This document shows, piece by piece, positions 54,914-64,000 of a DNA stretch of 64,000 bases; position 1 is the stretch's first letter; each line of letters starts with the position of its first letter. Made by a program: the position numbers and the translations under genes. Location: NCBI GenBank assembly GCA_019828595.1, contig JAHQRK010000002.1, positions 744,001-808,000 on the forward strand. Reading direction: 5' to 3'. Below the pieces are notes generated by a model. That model saw only the letters and a list, made by a program, of their open reading frames with translations. It was not told the DNA's origin and did not search any database. The DNA is from Aphanomyces cochlioides. Lineage: Eukaryota > Oomycota > Saprolegniomycetes > Saprolegniales > Verrucalvaceae.

Positions 54914-57900
54914 CTATTGAAATATTTGCTTCATTTTTGCTTGAGCTGTGCTATACTTTGGCCCCACCCAATATAACTGGTGGCAACTTCTGCACTCATA
55001 AAACTCATCCACAGTATCCAATACTTTCTGTGGGACATCATCTCGTTTTTGAACATGCATCCGGTCCACAACGTTAAATCCCTTTTCGTTGCATTTTGCA
55101 CACCTGTCATAGTCAGTTGTCATATGATTTGACTGCGTCAGTTTACCTTGACATAAATTCAGCTTGATCAAACTCAATTCCGAAATGTTTTTTAATCTAC
55201 AAAATGTATTCAAGATACAACTCAGACAGTCAATACCTCTTGGAATTGTGCTTCGACATTATCGCTTGCAACAACGTAACAAGCAAATGCTGCTCTCTGT
55301 TGGGACAGTTTACGATCTCGTGTCAGTATAATTCGATTCTCGGCGGTGGCCAAGGCAAGTATTTCGTCTTTGCGAGGGTTTGCAACAATGTCCCAATGTA
55401 AAATATCCACTCCTGTCATGCGTAACCATTTTGACACGCGGCCCAGCATAGAATCTGCCAAGAATTTGGGCTCCAATGAATTCACTTGGGTCACTTCCTC
55501 TGCGCTTAAAGCAGCTATTTTTGCTTCAGGTGACAGCTTCAGCAACGTTGGCATTGTGCACTCCAAGAGGCATTGAGGTCCTCCTCCAAATATCATCAAT
55601 GATGAGCCTGGTAAGTACCTAAAAATTTATGATTTGTGGGCTGGAATCATTCGTACTTGTCAATCCATAATTGGGTTCCGGGCGTCAAGTGTGCTATCGG
55701 AGGTACAGTGCCAGGAGCATAACCAAACACTTGAACACATTCCTGAGGCGTAGCAAAACGAACTTTTCGTCTTGACGCACCAACGAGTTTTGCGAAGAGT
55801 GCCAAATCTAAACGTGTGCCTTGACCCAAAATCGCCACATGTGGATTGCCTAAGGTTACGTTCAATTTCGCTTCAGAGCAGTACATGCCATTTGATATTA
55901 AGCACAGACTATTGGCAAAAACATGTGAAGACAGCTTAGACAAATCCACGCTGCTTGACAGCACTGTGACCTCAGCTCCACTTGGATGATTTTTCAAGAA
56001 ATCTAATACAGGGTTGTACACATCCTAATTGTGCTTGAATGTGAAGCTATATATGTCATATACTTACAGAATTCTGAATTGTTCTGCGAATGTGGCGTAG
56101 CTGCCTGGATCGTTCGATAATATCAAGATCAATTATTGGCTCGAGCGAAAGGTTTTGCTGATTTGACAGTATCGCGTGGGTTTTCATGTACAGAATTTCA
56201 ATCATCTGGAGAAGACAATACGCATCCAATGCAGCATACCTAATTACCAAGTTCAAGTCAAGTTTAAGGCCAAATCACTACTTCAGTTGGTGAGCTTCAA
56301 GTGGTCGTAGATTCCAATTTGACAACTGCTGTTTCTATAGCAAGGGTGTAAAAGTGCTGTCGTGAAAAATAGTTACTTTGTCTAAGGGTTTGCCCAAGAG
56401 AAAAGCACATGCATCAGAAAGACTTTTCCCCGTGTACGTTGGAAAGACGAGTCTCAGTGCAGCATCAAGCTACGAAGTTGTCATCACTTCATTTCACAAT
56501 CGAACATACCTCAATGACTCCACATATTAGATCAAAACAATTTGTCTCACCAGGGAACGATTGTTGGAGGACTGCAAGTAACATTGAGTAATGTTATTCG
56601 GCCAATTTTACCTTTCAGATCATTCAAAAACCCAAATCCAACTTTGATTACCCTCTTATCAGTAAACAGGTCTTCCAAATAACCAAAGCAAATTGAAGAC
56701 GACTAGATAGCTGTAATTTCAATGATGAAGATGCCCAAGACTTACTTCCAGTGCGATGAAATCGATCAAGAATATTTTGGTTCCAATTGAGATTTGAAGA
56801 ATACTAGCAATTGCCATGTCTTGTTTTGCGAGAGCAGCTTTCCACTCTACGTCAAGTCCCATCCAGCAAACTTCAGTGCATTTTACAATGTCTACGACTT
56901 AAGTCACTTTTGGCTTCAAAATCAATACTACCCTCGACGTAGCATTTTAACGCCAGTATCTCTTGATCTGTATCGCACCAAACAATTTCTTGACCTCCGA
57001 GCTCAAGGTATTGCGAACGCGGTTTCTATAACCCTCTTAAGAGAGTTAATAACCCGGCGCTTACCTCATCTTCATTTATTTCAGGTAGAAGATCTTGTAT
57101 TTGAAACCTGGACAGTGTGAGCCACTAATCGAAAACTCACTGTGTACCTCTCGCATTGCTCATTAGCAAGTGTGTATTCACCCGCAGCGATTAATTTTTG
57201 GCAAAGTTCAACCTAAATTATTCCAATCAGTATGGCTGGATTGGTCGTTGTCAACTTGTAGCGCAACGTTGTTTCCGACGAAATTTGAAGCAATTGCCCA
57301 TTTTCGTTGGGAGCACAATTTCTCCAAAGCTTCACGGCGAAACAAACTCTCTATAATCAGTCACTTTAATCGAACGAAAAAGACGAAATGAGAACCTATG
57401 TTTGGAAATGCGTCTTGAAGTTCGTACTGATGGACATATCGATGTGCCTACACAAGTAAAGTCCTGCTGTGAAACACTATAATTTGGAAAGCTTTTACTC
57501 GCTTTAGTTCTTGATGCTGTGTTGCAAGTTTTACCAAGCAAGAAGCAAGCCCTAGGCATTATCAATTTCAAGGATACCAGGTGAGGTTCTTGTACTGCTA
57601 TATTCATCGCAAGGAAGAGTCTGCTGGGCGAGTTTGAGCAATTGCTCGGCCATGGGCCAGCTATTTGTTTCTGCAAACTTCTCCACAATCTCTGGAAATG
57701 GCCATTTGATCCACGTGAAATACTCGACACATTTCAAGACGGAGATATACGCCCCCGATTCCAGCAATCCGATAGCGTATAGTTCAATAAGACCAGTGGC
57801 GAAATGGCTCATTTGAAAGAGCGTAATGCTCTTCATAACCACTCGGGCACTCTATTTCGTGTGGCTTGGCACATGCGTACAAATGCAGAGTACTCACCAC

Positions 57901-58254
57901 GACGATTTTTTTGGACAAGGCTTCCTCGATCAAACTTTCCAGTCGCGCTCGAATATGTGGTGGGATAACTTCGGCTAAGTGCATGTCCTGGTTGAAACCA
58001 ACACTTTCAAGATCGCTCAGTGCCATGAGGATAAGGTACGCAATGGGTGTTGCTGTGTCTGTTAGAACGAGCAGCAAAGTTTCTGCCAAAGTGGCCGACG
58101 CTTGACAAATGTCCGACGACGACAAGACAGCGCTGGCAATAGCTGTTTTGCAATCTCCAAAGTTTTTCGACGTGAAAAGGATGTCACTCAAGGACTTAGC
58201 ACATGATGCTGCATCTTTCTCGTCAAGATGTTGGCGAAAAGCTTCCCATGTCAT
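54914..58254 (-). CDS. 3'-5' exonuclease-YbaK-Mut7-C fusion protein
   Basis: A multi-exon gene with short introns. The N-terminal third (from ATG 58254, MTWEAFRQHLDEKDAASCAK) is helical. A DEDDy exonuclease follows: MGLDVEWKAAL (D and E), VIKVGFGFLNDLK (second D) and LKYAALDAYCLLQM (Y and D), as in RNase D/WRN and EXD3/mut-7. Joined in frame is a YbaK domain, the tRNA-editing fold that removes wrong amino acids: DLALFAKLVGASRRKVRFA, ECVQVFGYAPGTVPPIAH and SLMIFGGGPQ. The end is Mut7-C, a PIN-like RNase with MLGRVSKWLRMTGVDILHW, ILTRDRKL and a zinc ribbon CAKC...CRSC. Introns between exonuclease and YbaK (GTAAGT..AATTAG) and between YbaK and Mut7-C are phase-consistent, so one protein is likely. 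It probably trims or destroys RNA; the YbaK part suggests a tRNA link (inference). Confidence 0.85.
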
Positions 58255-58834
58255 GCTACCCGTCACTGAGTTCAATTACAATGGTCGGTATCAGCTCAAC
58301 TATTGGCCGACAATTTTACCCATTCAAAAGGCACGTCCATGTCGAGGACCACTTGACTTGCATCACCGACTCCGTTTGTCTTGGTTTATCATTCTTGAAG
58401 ACTACTGCAGTCTGTACAAACTATCAAACCCAACGGCAATGGCGATAGAACCGCACACAGGCTGTTTTTGCTCCCTACATCGATAAATTCATTCATACCG
58501 CGTCTCGAACAAGGGACAAGCCCAGCACCCAATCTACCATAATCTGCCGACGCTGGTCATTGTGCATCTCTCTTTGATGGCAGATCGCAATCACTGAGAG
58601 CACTGCGGAAAGAACTTCAAGTGTTCAGTGCATATCATCTCTTTGAGAACTTAACAGACATATAAGCAGGATACGACAAGTATACGACAAGACAAATTAT
58701 TTGATTGGATGTTCGTCAAATGATGTAATGATCTATTGGTAGAAAATATATTCTGCCTTTCGATTGGGCGATCGAGTTGTCGGACGTCAACATAGCACCA
58801 AACATTGAGCATATATAGACAATAATTGGCTAAG
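58255..58834. other. Region upstream of the exonuclease gene; possible extra exons
   Basis: On the minus strand a frame near 58500-58620 (SVIAICHQREMHNDQRRQI, then VDWVLGLSLVRDA) followed by GT..AG-like boundaries and SIAIAVGFDSLYRL looks protein-like. I could not splice it cleanly into the exonuclease gene (a stop intervenes), so it may be a separate small gene, upstream exons or a remnant. The right part is AT-rich up to the Harbinger element. Confidence 0.3.
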
Positions 58835-59038
58835 GGTGCGTTTGGTTCATTCGTCTACTTTCTGGCAGACAACTTGATTTCATCGACTTCGATTTCGATG
58901 AAGTCAAGGTAGACAAAATGTATCTAGTTTGGCCATAAACTCGTTTGGTTGGAAAGAAGACGAATTCATCCGGTTGATTGATTCGTACGGATGTGAAATA
59001 AGGACAAACGTGACACGCATCTGGCTTCTTGGATTGTC

Positions 59039-60184
59039 ATGGTTCTGTCGGCCGAGCAAGTCAAGTCGGTGGCGCTGTTCGCTCTCTTGGAGTGTCTAGA
59101 CGGACCTGTTCCTTGTCGAACCTCTCTACTAACTGGGAAGATGTATTTTCTGGAGCTGATGGAAAGCCCAAGTGAAATTCGCTTTGTCCAAGTCGCTCGA
59201 ATGGCTTGCAACACTTTCGTTGCTCTGCTCGACCATCTCGTTGAACGTGGGCTGTTGAAAGATGGTCGAAAGCTTTGTTGTGGGGAGAAACTCCTTATTT
59301 TTCTCTACGTATTGTCGAACAAAACGAACGCTGATGCACAAGAGCGATTTCAGCACAGTGGAGAAACAATATCGACAACAATGCACGAGGTTGCTCGAGC
59401 GATACTATGCATCCGCCACGATTGTCTTGTACCCCCGTCAAGCACAATTGACAAATTTATCCGTTCAAACCCTAAGTTTTCGCCCTACTTCGACGACTGC
59501 ATTGGAGCAATTGATGGTACACACGTTGACGCCATTGTACCAGTTGATGACACGGCTCGTTTTCGTAACAGGAAAGGTGGCATATCCCAAAACGTACTAG
59601 CAGCATGCAATTTCGACATCACATTTCAGTATGTACTAAGTGGCTGGGAGGGATCAGCCCACGATGCTCGTGTTCTGAATGACGCTCTAACTAAAGGATT
59701 TCCTTTGCTTCCAGGCAAGTATCACTTGGGCGATGCTGGATATGTATTGAAGAAATGGTTATTGACGCCATATCGTGGGGTTCGCTACCATTTAAAAGAG
59801 TGGCAACTTGGTGATTCTCGACCTCAGACAAAAGAAGAGCTATTCAACTTGCGCCATTCATCTCTACGCAATGTGATTGAGCGAGCGTTTGGAGTCGTAA
59901 AGAAGCGCTTTCCTCTTTTGTGTGATATGAAAGCTTATGAGTATTCCTTTCAAGTGAAATTGGTATCGTGCATAACAATTTTGCACAATTTTATCTCAAT
60001 GTGCAACGACGACAGTGAATTTGATGACGACGACAACGACAACAATGTTCAAGACACGTTCATGTGCGTTGATGATATTCAGGAACCCCACGGAAGCAAC
60101 AGTGAAGCGCTAGAAATGCGTGATAGGATTGCAAATCAAATGTGGAGTGACTACCAGGAATATCTAAGTAGAAACTACTCTTAA
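59039..60184 (+). CDS. Harbinger-2 transposase, intact
   Basis: 381 residues from ATG 59039. The DDE_Tnp_4 triad is clear: IGAIDGTHVDAIVP (D159), WEGSAHDARVLNDAL (D209) and LRNVIERAFGVVKKRFPLL (E281), with HLGDAGYVLKKWLLTPYRG between. The N-terminal 130 residues carry the helical region for end recognition (HVLSNKTNADAQERFQHSGET-like pattern), and the C-terminus is acidic. It would excise and insert the element at TWA sites, with the Myb-like partner. Confidence 0.93.
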   Translation: MVLSAEQVKSVALFALLECLDGPVPCRTSLLTGKMYFLELMESPSEIRFVQVARMACNTFVALLDHLVERGLLKDGRKLCCGEKLLIFLYVLSNKTNADAQERFQHSGETISTTMHEVARAILCIRHDCLVPPSSTIDKFIRSNPKFSPYFDDCIGAIDGTHVDAIVPVDDTARFRNRKGGISQNVLAACNFDITFQYVLSGWEGSAHDARVLNDALTKGFPLLPGKYHLGDAGYVLKKWLLTPYRGVRYHLKEWQLGDSRPQTKEELFNLRHSSLRNVIERAFGVVKKRFPLLCDMKAYEYSFQVKLVSCITILHNFISMCNDDSEFDDDDNDNNVQDTFMCVDDIQEPHGSNSEALEMRDRIANQMWSDYQEYLSRNYS

Positions 60185-60210
60185 TCAAGTCATTCATTTT
60201 CATGTTAGGA

Positions 60211-61068
60211 CTACTGGCGAGGATCCATGGCTTGTTTGACAATAAGTTCTCGCACTTCAGGATCAGAGGCAACATATATTTCTGCAAGCGTTGGCGTGTT
60301 TCCCAGTGTGGTACAGAAATGCAACCTTTGGCCCGACGTGTATTGCGGCGCAAGAGACGAATTGAATATCTCAATTGCCTGCATGAGGAGTGTACCTTTA
60401 TTCTGCGTCGCAACGAGTGCTTCCACAGCCGTCGCGATGCTTGCTTTTGGATTCTCATAGGACTGGCGGTTGCGCTTCAGACTCTTTCGAATTGATGACA
60501 ATCTTCCAACACTCGGATCACCTCGTTCGCTCTGTCTTGGATCTTGAGAGAGGTCGGAAGCCTCAGAATGGTAATTGGGTCGGCTATTGTCGACATAATT
60601 GTCGTCGTGCGGAGTTGCTATTGACACTTCTCCGGCAATTGGGTCATTAACTTCCCCTATTGAAGCAAACTCGCCCGTTGCGAGAACGCCAGAGAAGATT
60701 TCGTGCAGCTCAGCGTATAACTCGAACGGTTTGTTTCGGAACTTCTTTGCCGCGGGATGCTTGTCAATGTAGTCGTCCCATGTAGCTGGGTCGGCTATAA
60801 CCGTTTTCATGTGTTCATTCCACCCGAAACCACTGAGATTGAGTAGTGTTTGCACCATGTTGAAATCACTTTGCATCTTTGAGCGCTGACTCTGAAGTTG
60901 ATCTCGAGTGTACTTGACATTAAATTCTGAGTTGAACGCATCAACAATGGCCTTCCATGCTTCCTTTTTCAAGCCAGTGTCGCTCGTCTTCCCTCTTACA
61001 ATTTGCTCCCGGATGAGCCCCACCAAGAAAGCTTGCGACTGCGGTGTCCACTCTGCACGCGTCACCAT
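60211..61068 (-). CDS. Harbinger-2 Myb/SANT-like DNA-binding protein, intact
   Basis: From ATG 61068 (MVTRAEWTPQSQAFLVGLI) about 285 residues. The first 130 residues are a Myb/SANT-like domain with ALKKEAWKAIVDAFNSEF-type helices, RDQLQSQRSKMQSDFNMV and the conserved end WDDYIDKHPAAKKFRNKPF, as in the trihelix partner proteins of PIF/Harbinger. The rest is low-complexity plus a C-terminal helix. The frame is open upstream too, but that part overlaps the TIR region and is unlikely to be translated. Confidence 0.88.
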   Translation of the reverse strand: MVTRAEWTPQSQAFLVGLIREQIVRGKTSDTGLKKEAWKAIVDAFNSEFNVKYTRDQLQSQRSKMQSDFNMVQTLLNLSGFGWNEHMKTVIADPATWDDYIDKHPAAKKFRNKPFELYAELHEIFSGVLATGEFASIGEVNDPIAGEVSIATPHDDNYVDNSRPNYHSEASDLSQDPRQSERGDPSVGRLSSIRKSLKRNRQSYENPKASIATAVEALVATQNKGTLLMQAIEIFNSSLAPQYTSGQRLHFCTTLGNTPTLAEIYVASDPEVRELIVKQAMDPRQ

Positions 61069-61389
61069 GAACGCTTCAAATCCACAAATGGCGAATGCCT
61101 CGAATATGGTGTAATTAGGCTGTGAGACTGGGATTTGTCCTGAAGCAGAGATTTGAAAAAGGGCAACAAAAGTCGACAATTGCGGGCAGACCTCGCTAGG
61201 TCTGCTTTCAAAACGTCTACTTTTCTCAGAGTTGGTAATGGCTGACGACTTCGGGCTAACTGATCCGAAAGGAGATGAATTGGCGAAAGTGGCTGGAAAA
61301 TAGGTGAAAACTATATACTTTGCGCGAACCAAACGCACCCTAATATACAGCTAAAGCCACATTTCAAGTGACTTTCTGCTTTTGCGGGT

Positions 61390-62858
61390 ATGGAGAGCGC
61401 GAGACCATCCAAGAAGACCATCCAAGACGCTTTCTATGGAGCGTCGACGAGACGGACATATGACACGTACCAGCGACAGTTTCTTCTTTATATACAACAA
61501 AACCATGGTGACATGAACCCCCGCTCAGCGACGACAGAAGTATGCACAGACTTTTTGCACCATCTCTATGAAAAGGGTCGAAAAGCCCGTACAATTGACT
61601 TGGCAAAACAGCTCTAGTGGCGTATTTCTCCTCGCATGGCGTTTCACCCAATCCGGCCCAGGACGTCATAGCTCGTCGATATGTCGTTGGCCTCCAAAAG
61701 TACAACAAGCAAAATTGTTTTGACGAGGAGAAAAAGGCATACCCTTTGTCTATTCACGAGCTGTCTACACTATTAAACTGCATGTCTGATCACAACCCTT
61801 TCCTTGGATCAATGCTGCGCTTCTTGTTCTCGGCATGTTTTATGGGATGTTTCCGGATCAGTGAATTGTTGGCGTTGCGCTGGAATGATGTCTCTCTTGT
61901 CCAAGACGACACGGGTCGCTTTCTCTCTGTGAGGTTGAAATAGCACAAGAAGGCAAATATTGAAGGGGAATGCCAATTGTATCACTTGATTGACGAAGTG
62001 GAATTCCCGTGCTTGCGAGTGTGTATCTTTTTTGATGAGTATGTCTCGATGGTGCGTGCAGCCTGTGTGAACATCAACAAAGATGCGTTTGTGTTTCCAC
62101 AAACCTCAATACCAAGTCAGAATGGTGCACCAATTGTTAACTGGTTTAAATGTCTTGAACAGACTCCACTGAGAAAGATATTGAATGGGATGGTTGAGAC
62201 TTGTCCAAATTTGCCAACTGGAATTACACTTCATAGCATGCGGAGGGGTGGCTGCTTCTATCGAGTGTTTGAATCTCCTCGTCGGCGATTTAATTTCCGA
62301 GAGCTTATGGCCTGGTGTCGATGGGAGGATCCACAGACGTGCTCGGAGTATTTGATTACACAGAGTCTTAGTGACGAGATCAATCCCAGGAATCTACTGC
62401 GTTCAGCTAAGTTTAGCCAACCTCAGTCAATTCAAATGGACAATCCCATCGCACAACACAACTTAGTCGACGAAATTGGTCGTGCGGTTGCGACAAATAT
62501 CCAAAAGAATAACTTGGTCTTGCAGCCCAAGTCAGGCGCAAACAATGTGCTGCGCCAAGCGAGTCTGAAGGAATTTATTGTCGAAAAGAGAATCCCAACT
62601 GCCCATTCGGGCAGAGAAGCTTGGAAACAATGGCACTTTGCTGACCCAAAGAGTGGCCAACATTGTGCGCTCAAAGATTTTACTCGAGAAATGATACGAG
62701 CCGATCGAAAACGATATTCAGAACGCCAGACATTAGCCTTGGCGTTTATACGATACGACACTTACGAGCAATTTGAAGTCGACTACTCTGGATTCACTCA
62801 AACTTATGCTAAGCTATTGAAAGAGGTTCGGCGACGTAAGCGTATGAATGCTCTTTGA
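61390..62858 (+). pseudogene. Crypton-like tyrosine recombinase, broken
   Basis: From ATG 61390 the protein is a tyrosine recombinase of Crypton type: an N-terminal helical part (STRRTYDTYQRQFLLYI), the first catalytic Arg in GCFRISELLALRW, HxxR in ITLHSMRRGG, and the late LMAWCRWEDPQTCSEYL with the nucleophile Tyr. A C-terminal domain (AWKQWHFADPKSGQHCALKD, ERQTLALAFIRYDTYEQF) resembles GCR1_C, as in many Cryptons. Two lesions break it: a one-base shift near 61605-61617 (AKQL-stop versus TALVAYF) and a TAG at 61940-61942 after VRLK. The family integrates circular DNA by site-specific recombination and lacks TIRs. It begins 50 bp from the end of Harbinger 2. Confidence 0.8.
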
Positions 62859-62934
62859 TTGTAGTTTGTGTAATACATGTCATCTTACATTCTGTCGCGA
62901 GTCGCAGCAGCACTACGAGTGGTTGATCTCCTTG

Positions 62935-63610
62935 GCACGGGAGAAGGACAAACAATTCTCGTAGGGACGGCGACGAACGAGGCCGAACAGAGCTCGGACA
63001 CAGAGCTTGGACATACGGCGACAAAACTAGGCTAAGCAGAGCTTGGGTAGACGGCGCCAAACGAGGACAAACAGAGCTTGGAGAGACAGCGACGAAAACG
63101 CCAAATAGAGCTTGGACAAACATCGACAAAACAAGGCCAAAGGGAATTTGGATAGACAGCGGCGAACAAGGCCAAACAGAGCTTGGCCTGGAGGCGACAA
63201 ATTAAACTCAACAGAGCTTGGGCATACAGCAACAAAACTAGGTCAAATATAGCTTGGACATACTAGTACAGCAAAAATACTAGGCCAAACATAGCTTGGA
63301 CAGACCGCGCCAAACGAGGATAAACAGAGCTTGGACAGACGGCGCCAGACGAGGACAAAGAGAGCTTGGAGAGAGAATGACAAACAAAGACAAACAGAGT
63401 TGGGACAGGAGGCGACAATTAGGCCAGACAGAGCTTGGACAGACGGCGACAAACAAGGCCACACAGAACTTGGACAGACGGCGAGGACAAAGGACAAGTA
63501 GAGCTTGGACAGACGGCGACAAACAAGGACAAACAGAGCTTGGTCAAGCGCCGAGAACGAAGGACAAGAAGGACTTGAACAGACGACAAGGACGAAGGAA
63601 AAGCAGAGGC
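62935..63610. repeat. Minisatellite, ~35-bp unit, about 19 copies
   Basis: Degenerate tandem units like AAACAGAGCTTGGACAGACG followed by GCGACAAACGAGGAC repeat with a period of 34-36 bp. Neighbouring copies differ by several bases, so it is old. Minus-strand frames rich in Leu, Cys, Ser and Val (to 63784) are read-through of the repeat and not genes; the unit is not a multiple of three. It ends about 50 bp before the P450 start and could affect its promoter (inference). Confidence 0.9.
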
Positions 63611-63661
63611 GACAATTTCTTGATTTTGTCCAATCAAGAAGTTGTCGGTTGGATTTGTCGG

Positions 63662-64000
63662 ATGAAGATCACTGAGCCAGTGGTGTGGGTGCCGGTCGCT
63701 AGTGCTTGTGTCGCCTATGCTGCATACCAATGGAGTCAAGTCAAACCGTTCATCCCGTCGTTGAAATTTCCAGCTCATCTGCATCGACTCTTCTTTGGTG
63801 CGGCAGAATACCTCAACACGATTGAGGGACTTGGAATCTTGACCGTGTATGAAGCAGATGAAGAAGGCATGTGCCAGTTCTACATGTCTGGAGAGCCATG
63901 CATATCAGTACTCAGGGCTGACCATGCTCGCATTGTGCTCCTCGCCTCCAATTATCGATCAAGACTTCCGTTCTTTGACGATCATGTTGATGCTTTCGTC
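63662..64000 (+). CDS. Probable cytochrome P450, N-terminal part
   Basis: From ATG 63662 an open frame runs to the end of the window (113 codons). An N-terminal membrane anchor (EPVVWVPVASACVAYAAY) is followed by a linker and then text of the P450 N-terminal beta sheet and helix B region: GLGILTVYEADEEG, PCISVLRADHARIVLLAS, NYRSRLPFFDDHVDAFV. Family P450s oxidise sterols, lipids or xenobiotics at the ER membrane; the substrate is unknown and the heme-binding cysteine lies beyond the window. TCCAATCA at 63629-63636 is 33 bp upstream. Confidence 0.6.
   Translation, partial: MKITEPVVWVPVASACVAYAAYQWSQVKPFIPSLKFPAHLHRLFFGAAEYLNTIEGLGILTVYEADEEGMCQFYMSGEPCISVLRADHARIVLLASNYRSRLPFFDDHVDAFV

Larger units (their letters stand above)
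58835..61340. mobile_element. PIF/Harbinger element 2, complete (TSD TAA)
   Basis: Both ends read GGGTGCGTTTGGTTC (the right one reversed), a classical Harbinger TIR, and are flanked by TAA at 58832-58834 and 61341-61343. The element is 2,506 bp and holds two open convergent genes, a DDE transposase and a Myb/SANT-like protein, neither broken. It looks autonomous and recent. Confidence 0.94.

Noticed and set aside
62809..63784. Overlapping minus-strand frames with Leu/Cys/Ser-rich repeated text (VCPSSVWPC, SVQALFVL)
   Set aside because: They are translations of the 35-bp minisatellite; unit length is not a multiple of three and the frames switch.

Overview
The window reads as nuclear DNA of an oomycete, most likely a Saprolegniales water mould (Aphanomyces/Achlya/Thraustotheca type). 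Reasons: gene-dense host DNA with introns almost all 37-51 nt long with GT..AG ends; ankyrin repeats of the 28-residue 'EGCTTxAMDxAAxxGHLDVVxFLH' kind; a plant/protist-type CDPK; a WRAP73 homologue and a BK-like potassium channel; and a mixed load of Helitron, Harbinger, pogo, Merlin and Crypton elements. The species assignment is an inference.

Host genes. From the left: the 3' end of an unrecognised gene (1-337, +); a six-exon DXO/RAI1 decapping nuclease (364-1660, -), divergent from an ankyrin-repeat protein (1731-3092, +); an unrecognised four-exon gene (4442-5939, +); and a ten-exon calcium-dependent protein kinase (9090-10982, -). After a transposon block come a two-domain glycosyltransferase (35420-37412, +), a COG0523/CobW GTPase fused to an F-box (37698-39596, -), a doubtful coiled-coil gene (40626-41597, +), WRAP73 (42877-44857, +), a BK/Slo-like K+ channel with two RCK domains (44818-48289, -), a TPX2-like basic protein with a GC-AG intron (49110-49997, +), a membrane-anchored TPR protein (50104-51018, -), a long disordered multi-exon gene (51239-54909, +) and a 3'-5' exonuclease-YbaK-Mut7-C fusion (54914-58254, -). 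The right edge holds the first exon of a probable cytochrome P450 (63662-64000, +). Host genes largely alternate in strand, with very small gaps between converging ends.

Mobile DNA makes up roughly 45 percent of the window. A Harbinger element with TTA target duplication (11064-13566) sits 81 bp upstream of the CDPK start. Three Helitrons stand head to tail on the minus strand (14154-31292), with a 3' hairpin and CTAG end on the left and a 5' TC end on the right. The middle unit is part of a nearly perfect 6,012-bp tandem duplication. Two copies of a deleted Merlin element (8-bp target duplication) lie inside the first two Helitrons and are absent from the third. Then come an intact DDE_Tnp_4 transposase (32057-33313), an intact pogo/Tigger element (33435-35048), an IS630-like transposase that lost its second catalytic aspartate (41614-42516), a complete Harbinger element with both ORFs open (58835-61340), a broken Crypton-like tyrosine recombinase (61390-62858) and a 35-bp minisatellite (about 62935-63610).

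No rRNA, tRNA or CRISPR was seen. The strongest leads are the exonuclease-YbaK-Mut7-C fusion, the CobW-F-box fusion, the Helitron array with its directly joined ends, two 'snap-back' palindromes with 9-nt loops, and a recurring TCCGGA-centred motif just upstream of four unrelated genes.
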